Positions 16,727 to 24,812 of a DNA stretch of 64,000 nt are shown here, piece after piece (within the stretch, counting starts at the first letter, position 1; every line of letters begins with the position of its first letter). The DNA comes from Rahnella ecdela (GTDB lineage Bacteria > Pseudomonadota > Gammaproteobacteria > Enterobacterales > Enterobacteriaceae). The notes beneath the pieces were generated by a model, which did no database searches, had not been told where the DNA came from, and saw nothing but the letters and a program-made list of their open reading frames with translations. The stretch lies in the NCBI RefSeq assembly GCF_019049625.1, contig NZ_JAFMOY010000123.1:62001-126000 (forward strand), read 5' to 3'. The position numbers were made by a program, and so were the translations under genes.

Positions 16727-18070
16727 ATGTCACTGAAAGACCGTTTTATCGATTCTCTCGGGGGATTCGCCAATACCTTTAATAGCCTCAGATATATCAT
16801 GGCTATTAAGGCTTCTTTTATCACGTTAATGCCGGTCATTATCGTGGGTGCATTCTCAGTTTTAATTTCTAATATGGTGATGGATCCGAAAAACGGATTA
16901 GCTCACTTTGAAATGTTCTCCTGGCTGGCGACGCTCAAACCGATCATGAGCAGTATTAACTACGCCACGCTCAGTTTTCTGACCATCGGTGCCGTCTTTT
17001 TAATTGGTATTGAACTCGGGAAAATTAACGGCTCGCGTTCGTTATTCCCTGGCCTGCTGGCGGTGATTTGTTTTATTGCCGTCACGCCGACCACCGTCGA
17101 TATGATGGTGAACGGCCAGATGCAGGAAGTGAAAGATGTGCTGGCCAAACAATTCTCCGATACCAAAAGTCTGTTCCTCGGCATGTTTATTGCGATTCTT
17201 GCGGTCGAGATTTATTCCCGTCTCGAGCGGATAAACGGCCTGCGCATTAAAATGCCGGAAAGCGTGCCGCCTAACGTTTCTGCCTCATTCTCGGCGTTAA
17301 TTCCCGCCATTATCACCGTGGTTATCGTCGCCACTTTCGGTTTTGTATTCCATCGCGTCACCGGCATGTATTTGTACGATGCGGTGTATCAGGTTATCCA
17401 GCGTCCGCTGGAATCGGTGATGCAAAGCCTGCCGGGCATCCTGCTGCTGATGTTTGTCGCGCAGCTGTTCTGGGTGATTGGTATTCACGGCAACCAGATG
17501 ATTAAACCGATCCGTGAGCCGCTGCTGCTTGGCGCGATTATGGTCAATATGACGGCGTTTGAGCAGGGCCACGAAGTGCCGAATATCATCACCATGCCGT
17601 TCTGGGATGTGTATATGAGTATCGGCGGTTCCGGCTGCACCATCGGTTTGCTGCTGGCGGTAATGCTCGCCACCCGCCGTAAAGAGATGCGCGAAATCGC
17701 CAAACTTTCTCTCGGGCCAGGCTTCTTCAACATCAATGAACCGGTGATTTTCGGTATGCCGATCATGCTTAACCCGATTCTGGCGATCCCGTTCATCATC
17801 ACGCCGCTTATCACCGGCACCATCGGTTATTTTGCGACGAGCCTTGGATTCGCCGGACGCGCCGTGGTGATGGTGCCCTGGACTACGCCACCGATTATCA
17901 ACGCCTGGTTATCGACTGCCGGTTCCATGGGCGCGGTCATCACCCAGTTGGGCTGCATCGTGGTGGCGGTGCTGATTTACCTGCCGTTCGTGAAAGTGGC
18001 CGCTCGCCGTGCTGAACAGGCGCAGCTCGAAGCCATGCAACAGAGCCAGAAACAGGCCGCAACGGCGTAA
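16727..18070 (+). CDS. PTS EIIC, lactose/cellobiose/diacetylchitobiose class
   Basis: Membrane channel of a beta-glucoside PTS, 447 residues with about ten hydrophobic segments. The N-terminus (FANTFNSLRYIMAIKASFITLMPV) and the motifs WVIGIHGNQMI and FFNINEPVIFGMPIMLNP are hallmarks of the CelB/ChbC family. It is the first gene of IIC-GH1-IIB-regulator-GNAT, with 23 bases to the next gene. RBS GAGGTG is present. The IIA partner is divergent and the IIB lies two genes downstream. Substrate is probably an aryl- or disaccharide beta-glucoside, judged from the co-transcribed GH1 enzyme. Confidence 0.93.
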   Translation: MSLKDRFIDSLGGFANTFNSLRYIMAIKASFITLMPVIIVGAFSVLISNMVMDPKNGLAHFEMFSWLATLKPIMSSINYATLSFLTIGAVFLIGIELGKINGSRSLFPGLLAVICFIAVTPTTVDMMVNGQMQEVKDVLAKQFSDTKSLFLGMFIAILAVEIYSRLERINGLRIKMPESVPPNVSASFSALIPAIITVVIVATFGFVFHRVTGMYLYDAVYQVIQRPLESVMQSLPGILLLMFVAQLFWVIGIHGNQMIKPIREPLLLGAIMVNMTAFEQGHEVPNIITMPFWDVYMSIGGSGCTIGLLLAVMLATRRKEMREIAKLSLGPGFFNINEPVIFGMPIMLNPILAIPFIITPLITGTIGYFATSLGFAGRAVVMVPWTTPPIINAWLSTAGSMGAVITQLGCIVVAVLIYLPFVKVAARRAEQAQLEAMQQSQKQAATA

Positions 18071-18093
18071 ACCATTTCGAAAAGAGGGACGTT

Positions 18094-19530
18094 ATGAGCA
18101 AGGTTTCAATCGCCATTCCTGACGGATTTATGCTCGGTGCTGCAGCTTCTGCGTGGCAGACCGAAGGCTGGAGCGGCAAAAAAGACGGGCAGGATTCGTA
18201 TCTGGATCTCTGGTACAAAAATAACCGCCACGTCTGGCACAACGGCTATGGTCCGGCGAAAGCCACCGATTTTATCAACCGTTATAAAGAAGATGTGGCG
18301 CTGATGAAGGCCAGCGGACTGAGCCATTACCGTACGTCAGTTAACTGGTCGCGCTTTTTCACCGACTACGAACTGGGCACCGTTGATGAAGAGTATGCGG
18401 CGTACATTGACGATTATCTCGATGAAATGAAACGCAATGGCATAGAGCCGATGCTGTGTCTGGAACATTATGAATTACCCGCGTTTCTGATTGAGAAATA
18501 TGACGGCTGGAGCTCGAAGAAAGTCGTCGATTTGTTCGTGCTGTACGCGGAAAAAGTCTTTGAACGGTATGCCGGAAAAGTCAGCCGCTGGTTTACGTTT
18601 AACGAACCGATAGTCGTGCAAACCCGCGTGTATCTGGATGCGATCCGCTGGCCGTTCGAGCAAAACACTGCGAAATGGATGCAGTGGAATCATCACAAAG
18701 TGCTGGCCACCGCCAAAGTCGTCGAGCTGTTTTATCGCAAGGGGTATAACGCGTCGGGCACAGTCGGCGTGATTTTAAATCCTGAAGTGACGTATCCCCG
18801 TTCATCGGCAGCCCATGACCAAAAGGCGGCGCATTTATACGATTTATTCTATAACCGCGTATTTCTGGACCCGATGATCAAAGGGGAATATCCGCAGGAA
18901 TTGCTGGAATTACTCGAAAAGCACGGCGTGCATTTCGAGTATTCAGAATCCGAACTGGCGGTTATCCGCAATAACACTGTGGATGAAGTGGGCATTAATC
19001 TTTATTACCCGCACCGCGTCAAAGCGCCGTCCCGCGAGTGGAATAAAGACACGCCTTTCCATCCGGCGTATTACTACGAGCACTTTGAATTGCCCGGACG
19101 CCGGATGAATAAATCGCGTGGCTGGGAAATCTATCCCAAAATTATTTATGACATGGCGAAGCGCATTAAAACGGAATACGGAAATATTTCGTGGTTTGTG
19201 GCGGAAAACGGCATGGGTATCGAAAATGAAGGCCAGTTCCGCGATGCGAATAGCGGGGAAATTCAGGACGACTATCGTATTGAATTTGTTGCCGAGCATC
19301 TTTACTGGACATTAAAAGCGCGCGAAGAGGGCGCAAATTGTCAGGGATATATGCTCTGGGCCTTTACCGACAATGTCTCGCCGATGAACGCATTTAAAAA
19401 CCGTTACGGACTGATTGAGATTGATCTTGATAACAACCGTGATCGCCGTCAGAAGAAATCATCTCACTGGTTTAAATCGCTTAGTGAAAGTGGTGTGTTG
19501 TCTTTAACGCTCGATGACCAGGAAAAATAA
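18094..19530 (+). CDS. GH1 6-phospho-beta-glucosidase
   Basis: Cytosolic glycosidase that splits the phosphorylated beta-glucoside delivered by the neighbouring PTS into glucose 6-phosphate and an aglycone or sugar. 478 residues forming a TIM barrel. Visible GH1 landmarks: N-terminal FMLGAAASAWQTEG, the acid/base Glu in WFTFNEPIVV, the nucleophile Glu in WFVAENGMG, and the C-terminal GYMLWAFTDNVSPMNAFKNRYGLIEID. It lies between the IIC and IIB genes with 14 bases to the latter, so it is clearly part of the transport operon. RBS AGAGGGA precedes the ATG. Confidence 0.93.
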   Translation: MSKVSIAIPDGFMLGAAASAWQTEGWSGKKDGQDSYLDLWYKNNRHVWHNGYGPAKATDFINRYKEDVALMKASGLSHYRTSVNWSRFFTDYELGTVDEEYAAYIDDYLDEMKRNGIEPMLCLEHYELPAFLIEKYDGWSSKKVVDLFVLYAEKVFERYAGKVSRWFTFNEPIVVQTRVYLDAIRWPFEQNTAKWMQWNHHKVLATAKVVELFYRKGYNASGTVGVILNPEVTYPRSSAAHDQKAAHLYDLFYNRVFLDPMIKGEYPQELLELLEKHGVHFEYSESELAVIRNNTVDEVGINLYYPHRVKAPSREWNKDTPFHPAYYYEHFELPGRRMNKSRGWEIYPKIIYDMAKRIKTEYGNISWFVAENGMGIENEGQFRDANSGEIQDDYRIEFVAEHLYWTLKAREEGANCQGYMLWAFTDNVSPMNAFKNRYGLIEIDLDNNRDRRQKKSSHWFKSLSESGVLSLTLDDQEK

Positions 19531-19544
19531 TCTAAGGAAACACT

Positions 19545-19862
19545 ATGAAACGCATCGTTTTAGCTTGTTCGGCAGGGATGTCCACGTCACTGGTGGTCAC
19601 CAAAATGGAAAAAGAAGCTGCTGCACGTGGCATGGAATTCAAGATCTACGCTATTCCGGAAAACAATCTGCGCGACGAGCTTGAAGCCTATGGCCGCGAT
19701 ATTGTCGCCGTCCTGCTTGGGCCGCAGGTTCGCTTTAAGCTGACGGAGAATAAAAAGCTGACGGATGAGCACGGTATCCCGATCGCAGTGATCGACATGG
19801 TGGCTTACGGCACGTTAAACGGTGCAAAAGTGCTGGATCAGGCGCTATCTCTGATACAGTAA
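19545..19862 (+). CDS. PTS EIIB, lactose/cellobiose family (ChbB-like)
   Basis: Cytosolic phosphocarrier of 105 residues that takes phosphate from IIA and hands it to the sugar in IIC. The phosphorylated Cys is residue 8, in the P-loop-like MKRIVLACSAGMSTSLVV. The later GPQVRFKL segment is typical of CelA/ChbB. The domain is free-standing, unlike the fused EIICB at 5905. It is third gene of the operon. Confidence 0.93.
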   Translation: MKRIVLACSAGMSTSLVVTKMEKEAAARGMEFKIYAIPENNLRDELEAYGRDIVAVLLGPQVRFKLTENKKLTDEHGIPIAVIDMVAYGTLNGAKVLDQALSLIQ

Positions 19863-19900
19863 CATCCGGTCTTTTTTGTTTTTTGCATCAGGGTGATTGT

Positions 19901-20674
19901 GTGGAAAAAGGTGTGGTTTCGCAGGACAGAAAACAGTATCAGGAAATCGGGCACGACCTGCGTGAGCAAATCAAGCAAGGGCATTTCGCCGTGGGATCCC
20001 GCCTGCCGCCCGAACGTAATATGGCGGAAACCTACGGTGTCAGCCGGACGATTGTGCGCGAAGCCTTACTGATGCTGGAACTGGAAGGCACGGTGGATAT
20101 CCGTCAGGGTTCCGGCGTGTACGTGATCCGCATTCCTTCACAGGAAGAAGGTGAAGACGAACTGATGTACCAGGGGCAAATTGGCCCCTTTGAAATCCTG
20201 CAGGCGCGGCAGTTGCTCGAAAGCAATATTGCCGCGTTTGCCGCCAAAATGGCCACTAAAGCCGATATCGAAAACCTGCGACGCACGCTGGAACAGGAAC
20301 AAATCGCCATCGTGGCCAACGACGAAAGTGGTGATAACGACAAGCTGTTTCACCTGCTGATTGCTGGTGCCACGCAAAATCAGATGCTGCTCGATTCAGT
20401 CAAAAATATCTGGATGCACCGCGATTCCAGTCCGTTGTGGAAACAGTTACACAGTCATATCGCCACGCGCGGTTACCGCCTGAAATGGCTGGCTGATCAT
20501 CAGAATATTTTGGCCGCACTGCGCCGCCGCGACGTCATGGGCTCGTATCAGGCGATGTGGCAGCACATGGAAAACGTCAAAAATACGCTGATGGAACTGT
20601 CGGATGTTGATGCGCCGGAGTTTGACGGGTATCTGTTTGAATCTGTCCCTATTTTTCAGGGAAAAATGGTTTGA
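19901..20674 (+). CDS. GntR/FadR-family repressor, UxuR/ExuR-like
   Basis: Regulator of about 257 residues. N-terminal winged helix (IKQGHFAVGSRLPPERNMAETYGVSRTIVREAL) is followed by an FCD ligand domain with FEILQARQLLESNIAAFAA and two metal/ligand His regions (KLFHLLIAGAT; WLADHQNILAAL). The closest relatives I recognise are the hexuronate regulators UxuR and ExuR, down to the C-terminal NVKNTLMELSDVDAPEFDGYLFESVP. Here it accompanies a beta-glucoside PTS instead of uronate genes. Two UxuR-type palindromes in the divergent promoter region support local control. The GTG at 19901 is chosen over a TTG at 19883 because CAGGGTG precedes it. Confidence 0.87.
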   Translation: MEKGVVSQDRKQYQEIGHDLREQIKQGHFAVGSRLPPERNMAETYGVSRTIVREALLMLELEGTVDIRQGSGVYVIRIPSQEEGEDELMYQGQIGPFEILQARQLLESNIAAFAAKMATKADIENLRRTLEQEQIAIVANDESGDNDKLFHLLIAGATQNQMLLDSVKNIWMHRDSSPLWKQLHSHIATRGYRLKWLADHQNILAALRRRDVMGSYQAMWQHMENVKNTLMELSDVDAPEFDGYLFESVPIFQGKMV

Positions 20675-21129
20675 GTCTGATGCAAATTATTAATCTCACC
20701 GAAAGACCGGAATTTGCTGAAGCCGTTACCGACTGGCAATGGCAGGCGTTCGGCAGCGAAAACAGCCGTGAGTTTTTTTCAAGCGTGGTGAAAAGCTGTC
20801 TGAACGGTGCGGATTTGCCGCAAACGTTTATTGCGCTGGATGGCGACATATTAGCGGGCACAGTGGGATTATGGCGCTGTGATTTGATCAGCCGTCAGGA
20901 TCTCACGCCTTGGCTCGCCGCATTATACGTGGATGAACCCTATCGTTCGCGCGGGCTGGGACAGCAGTTACAGGAGTTTGTGCTGGAACAGAGCCGCCGC
21001 AGCGGCTTTCGTGAAGTGTATCTCTACGCCGAATTCGCCGGCTATTACGAGCGTTTTGGCTGGAAATACATCGGCGACGCGCTGGATTATCCGGACAAGC
21101 CAGTCCGCGTCTATCAGCAGTCGCTTTAA
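20671..21129 (+). CDS. GNAT-family N-acetyltransferase
   Basis: Acetyl-CoA-dependent transferase of about 152 residues; substrate unknown. The GNAT core is visible: beta-strand ALYVDEPYRSRGLGQQL holding the R/Q-x-x-G-x-G/A acetyl-CoA loop, and the C-terminal YYERFGWKYIGDA. It overlaps the regulator stop by four bases (TTGA), with AGGGA 8 bases before a TTG start; an ATG at 20680 is the alternative. It is the last gene of the PTS operon and its stop overlaps the convergent galR stop, so there is no room for a terminator. Confidence 0.82.
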   Translation: MSLMQIINLTERPEFAEAVTDWQWQAFGSENSREFFSSVVKSCLNGADLPQTFIALDGDILAGTVGLWRCDLISRQDLTPWLAALYVDEPYRSRGLGQQLQEFVLEQSRRSGFREVYLYAEFAGYYERFGWKYIGDALDYPDKPVRVYQQSL

Positions 21130-22133
21130 GTATTTGACGGGCTGCTCACCGAATGACGGCGTACCAGCGTCGGGCTGAACATGTGGGTGGTTTCCGGCAG
21201 CGGCTGACCGTTTGCCAGCGCTAACGCCAGCTGCGCTGCCTGATTCGCCATCGCGACGACCGGATAACGTACCGTGGTCAGACGCGGGCGCAGGTAGCGC
21301 GAAATCAGCACATCATCAAAACCAATCAGCGAAATTTCGCCCGGCACATCAATGCTGTTATCGCTTAATACCGATAATGCACCGGCGGCCATCGGGTCGT
21401 TGTAGCAGGTTACCGCCGTAAATCCTTTGCCTAATCCGAGTAAATCCGCCATGGCTTTTTCGCCACCGATTTCATCCGGCTCCGCGTAAGCAATCAGTTT
21501 GTCATCGACAGGAATATTGTGTTCGGTCAGTGCATCGATATATCCCTGCAGGCGATCGCTGGCATCAGAAATACCGTGGTTGGAACATAAAATAGCGATG
21601 CGCTGATGTCCGGCCTGAATCAAATGGCGGGTCGCCAGCCAGGAACCGTAGCGATCATCTAGGGCGATACAGCGCTGTTCGAAGCCCTGCAATGTGCGGT
21701 TAATCAGTACCATGCCGGGAATTTGCTGCATCAGGCTGGTCAGTTCATCTTCCGGCAGCATTTTAGCGTGAACCACTAACGCCGCACAGCGGTGACGGAT
21801 TAACTGCTCAATGGCCTGACGCTCTTTCTCCACGTTATGGTAGCCGTTGCCAATGAGCAGGAAGTTGCCAGTCGCGTAGGCCACCTGTTCAACCGCTTTA
21901 ACCATTGCACCGAAAAACGGATCAGACACGTCAGCCACGATCAGCCCCAGCGTTTCGGTCGCCTGCTGGGCGAGGGCGCGGGCGTTGGCATTCGGGTGAT
22001 ATTGCAGATGTTGCATGGCGTTCTGTACGGCTTCCCGCGAGCTGTCGCTGGCTTTCGGGGAATGGTTTATTACGCGTGAAACGGTCGCAACCGATACGCC
22101 TGCCAGTTTTGCTACATCCTTAATCGTTGCCAT
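21126..22133 (-). CDS. galR: GalR, galactose operon repressor (LacI family)
   Basis: Represses galactose uptake and metabolism genes until galactose binds. 335 residues: LacI-type helix-turn-helix (MATIKDVAKLAGVSVATVSRVIN), hinge helix NANARALAQQ, then a periplasmic-binding-protein-like sensor (about 60-330) with LIVADVSDPFFGAMV. The position beside lysA and aas is that of E. coli galR. A GalR-type operator 21 bases before the start codon implies autoregulation. Confidence 0.93.
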   Translation of the reverse strand: MATIKDVAKLAGVSVATVSRVINHSPKASDSSREAVQNAMQHLQYHPNANARALAQQATETLGLIVADVSDPFFGAMVKAVEQVAYATGNFLLIGNGYHNVEKERQAIEQLIRHRCAALVVHAKMLPEDELTSLMQQIPGMVLINRTLQGFEQRCIALDDRYGSWLATRHLIQAGHQRIAILCSNHGISDASDRLQGYIDALTEHNIPVDDKLIAYAEPDEIGGEKAMADLLGLGKGFTAVTCYNDPMAAGALSVLSDNSIDVPGEISLIGFDDVLISRYLRPRLTTVRYPVVAMANQAAQLALALANGQPLPETTHMFSPTLVRRHSVSSPSNT

Positions 22134-22153
22134 AACACTTCCGTTTTCCGTGA

Positions 22154-22169
22154 GGGTAATCGTTTACAC
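22154..22169. promoter_or_regulatory. GalR operator upstream of galR
   Basis: On the minus strand GTGTAAACGATTACCC matches the GalR/GalS consensus GTGNAANCGNTTNCAC in nearly all positions. It lies just before the galR coding sequence. Confidence 0.75.
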
Positions 22170-22342
22170 CGCCCAGTTTTGCGGAAAAGACCGGTGGCTG
22201 CAAGGATGACGATCGCAACTTTGGGATGTAAGCGCCATGTAACGGGAAAAATACCTGAGGGTTTTGCGCCCCCCTGCGAGGGACGAGGCACAGAGAGGCG
22301 TTTTTGCCGGCGAAACCATCCTCCAATCCAGGTTCATTCTGA

Positions 22343-23263
22343 CTAGACCCTTCCTTCTTCCTTAATCCACTGCATAAAATCATCGATAAATACTCTTGTT
22401 TTAAGCGGCAGAAGTTTATTGGGAAGGGTGATGGCGTAGGCGTTGCGCGGCAAAGGATTTTCCACCCGCCATTCAGGCAACACCCGATGCAACTGACCAT
22501 CAGCGATATAGCGGTTGGCGATGAAAGTGGGGATCAGCGCAATACCGACACCCTGCAAGATGGCATCAATCATGGCGTCGCTGTTATTGATCATCAGCCG
22601 TGGAACCAGTGTCACCGTTTCCATAATTTCATTGTGCCAAAAACGCCAGGCACCGCGAAATTGCCGTTCATCAGGGAAAAAAATGTGGTGTTTGATGAGT
22701 CCAGCAGGGGAATCCGGCAGCACTTCGTCGTAATCCGCAGCACAAACCAAAACGTAATCGATAGGCATCAGGGCGCGGGCGACCATGTTCTCCGGCGGCC
22801 TTTCGGTTACGCGAAGTGCCAGATCGTAGGCGTCCTGCGTCAGATTAGTGACCCGATCGGTCAGCGACAGTTCGACGTTTATTTCAGGATAGCGGCGTAG
22901 AAATGCGGGCAGAAAAGGGGTGAGCAGAATTTTACCCAGTGTGACTGGCGCGGTTACCCGCAAAACACCCTGAGGGGTATCGCTGAAGCTATCTGCCCTG
23001 GAGAAAAGTGTCTGCGTAGCCGACAGTACCGCCAGCGCCTGCTGGTAAATTTCCCTTCCGGCCTCGGTTATGGCGACAGAGCGGGTCGAGCGGGTAAATA
23101 ACACCACATTGAGGCGTTTCTCCAGCCGGTCAATCATCCTGCTCACCGAAGAGGGGGCCATCGAAATTTCCCGTCCTGCCGAAGAAAAACTTCCCTTTTC
23201 AACCACCTGGATAAAAACCGACAAACTGGGAATTAGCTCGGCTAACTCATTTGTGCTTTTCAC
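22343..23263 (-). CDS. LysR-family transcriptional regulator (CrgA/DmlR-like)
   Basis: 306-residue regulator. N-terminal helix-turn-helix: FSSAGREISMAPSSVSRMIDRLEKRL with wing FTRSTRSVAITEAG; effector domain from about residue 95 (GVLRVTAPVTLGKILLTPFL). The GTG at 23263 is chosen because a GAG-type RBS precedes it and the product then has normal LysR length; an upstream start would add 15 residues. It is divergent from the MFS transporter at 23419, its probable target. Inducer unknown. Confidence 0.85.
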   Translation of the reverse strand: MKSTNELAELIPSLSVFIQVVEKGSFSSAGREISMAPSSVSRMIDRLEKRLNVVLFTRSTRSVAITEAGREIYQQALAVLSATQTLFSRADSFSDTPQGVLRVTAPVTLGKILLTPFLPAFLRRYPEINVELSLTDRVTNLTQDAYDLALRVTERPPENMVARALMPIDYVLVCAADYDEVLPDSPAGLIKHHIFFPDERQFRGAWRFWHNEIMETVTLVPRLMINNSDAMIDAILQGVGIALIPTFIANRYIADGQLHRVLPEWRVENPLPRNAYAITLPNKLLPLKTRVFIDDFMQWIKEEGRV

Positions 23264-23418
23264 GCATAGCTCTTTTGTTTCTGGAATATCTATCCAAATT
23301 ATCATCAAGCCTTATGATGTTCAACAGAGGCAATCTCTGGGGGATTGGCAATAATAGTCAATTTATTTAATAAGTTAGTTACATCAATCCAGGCGGTTAT
23401 TGAAAGGAAAGCAATATT

Positions 23419-24657
23419 ATGAACAGTGATCGTTTTGGATTAAAACGTTTCGTCTTTTCCCGCTTTGCCGGGTCACTGTGCGATCAGTTTCTGCTGTTTG
23501 CCGTACCGCTGGCGATTTTGAAAGCGACCGGTTCTCTGACCTTTTCCTCGCTGGCATTCGTGATTGAATGGCTGCCACGCATTCTGTTTTTCCCGCTGTC
23601 AGGTTTTCTGGCTGACCGCATCAAGCCCCGTTTTATCTTCTTTAACGTGGAAGCCGGACGCTGTGTGTTAATGGTGGTCGCTTTCCTGACCCTGACTTTT
23701 CATCCCGGCGCCACATTCCCGGTACTGGCGGTCATGATGGCGCTGTTGTCGGTGGCCTATGTCCTGAACTTTGTCGCCACCGAGGCGCTCTTACCGCGCC
23801 ATATCCCCGCAGAGAGGCTGCCGAAAGCCCATTCCATGTTACAGGGTGTCGACCAGACAACGCAGGTTCTCGGCCCGGCGCTGGCAGTAGCCATTTCCGT
23901 CTATGGTGGCATCGGGGCGATTTTAGCCTGTGCGGCCGTGCTGTTTGCTGTCTCTGCCATCAACTATCTATTCCTCGAAACGCATGACCTTGAAGTTGCA
24001 GAGAAGATGAGTCTGCGCTCCATTGTGCAATCCAACATTACGGCGATTCAGGTACTTAAGCAGAATAAAATCCTGCTGCATCTGTGTGCGCTGACCTGGG
24101 TCGTGAATCTGGTTTACGGTGCGGCGCTGGTGGTGAGTGCGGCGGTGATCCTCAAAGAGTTTCATCTGCCGGAGAGTTATTTTGGCGTCTTACAGACCTC
24201 GGCAGCGCTGGTTACCATTATTACGTTCATCTTTGTGCCGCGGATTGCCACACGCTTCGGGCTTTCCACGCTGGGAACCCTGTCATTTTGCGGCATGATA
24301 TTGTCAGGCGCTCTGATGTCGCTTTCACTCGATTATGCGATGTATCTGGCAGGCTACGCATTACTGATGGCTTTTGACGGTGCATTCAGCGTCTACCTGC
24401 GCACCTTACGCAGCCAGATCATTCCGCAAAAACATCTGGGAAAAACCATGGGGCTTATTGGCCTGATGAACATGTGTTCGGTACCCGTTAGCGGCCTGGC
24501 GGTGACAGTGCTGGCAGGCAGCTTTATGCCGTTGCAAATCATCGCCATCATTCTGATTTTTGCGCTGATATTAGGATTGATGTTGATCGTCATCGGCCGC
24601 CGTGCCTTCGGCTACAACAGCTGGCTGCCACCGGTCATTGCTCAGCCACAGGCTTGA
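23419..24657 (+). CDS. MFS exporter, possibly EntS-like
   Basis: Inner-membrane transporter of 412 residues with twelve predicted helices. The first helix begins FSRFAGSLCDQFLLFAVPLAIL, and the cytoplasmic loop GFLADRIKPRFIF is MFS motif A. The overall pattern (RHIPAERLPKAHSMLQGVDQTTQVLGPALA) resembles the enterobactin-exporter/macrolide-efflux MFS_3 group. RBS GAAAGGAAAG precedes the ATG. It is divergent from a LysR gene and followed by a terminator. Substrate unknown. Confidence 0.82.
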   Translation: MNSDRFGLKRFVFSRFAGSLCDQFLLFAVPLAILKATGSLTFSSLAFVIEWLPRILFFPLSGFLADRIKPRFIFFNVEAGRCVLMVVAFLTLTFHPGATFPVLAVMMALLSVAYVLNFVATEALLPRHIPAERLPKAHSMLQGVDQTTQVLGPALAVAISVYGGIGAILACAAVLFAVSAINYLFLETHDLEVAEKMSLRSIVQSNITAIQVLKQNKILLHLCALTWVVNLVYGAALVVSAAVILKEFHLPESYFGVLQTSAALVTIITFIFVPRIATRFGLSTLGTLSFCGMILSGALMSLSLDYAMYLAGYALLMAFDGAFSVYLRTLRSQIIPQKHLGKTMGLIGLMNMCSVPVSGLAVTVLAGSFMPLQIIAIILIFALILGLMLIVIGRRAFGYNSWLPPVIAQPQA

Positions 24658-24688
24658 AACGCTCGTCTCTTTTCAAACTATAAACAAT

Positions 24689-24710
24689 GGGGGAGCAAAT
24701 CCCCTTTTCT
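24689..24710 (+). terminator. Rho-independent terminator after MFS gene
   Basis: GGGGA/TCCCC stem-loop followed by TTTT, 30 bases after the MFS stop codon. Confidence 0.7.
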
Positions 24711-24812
24711 GTTTATCCACATTTGTGCTTTGAGTTTTTCTGTCCGTGAATGTTATTTTGGACGCTGCTCACTTGCACACAACACATAATAAAAATCCCA
24801 CCAGAGAAAAAC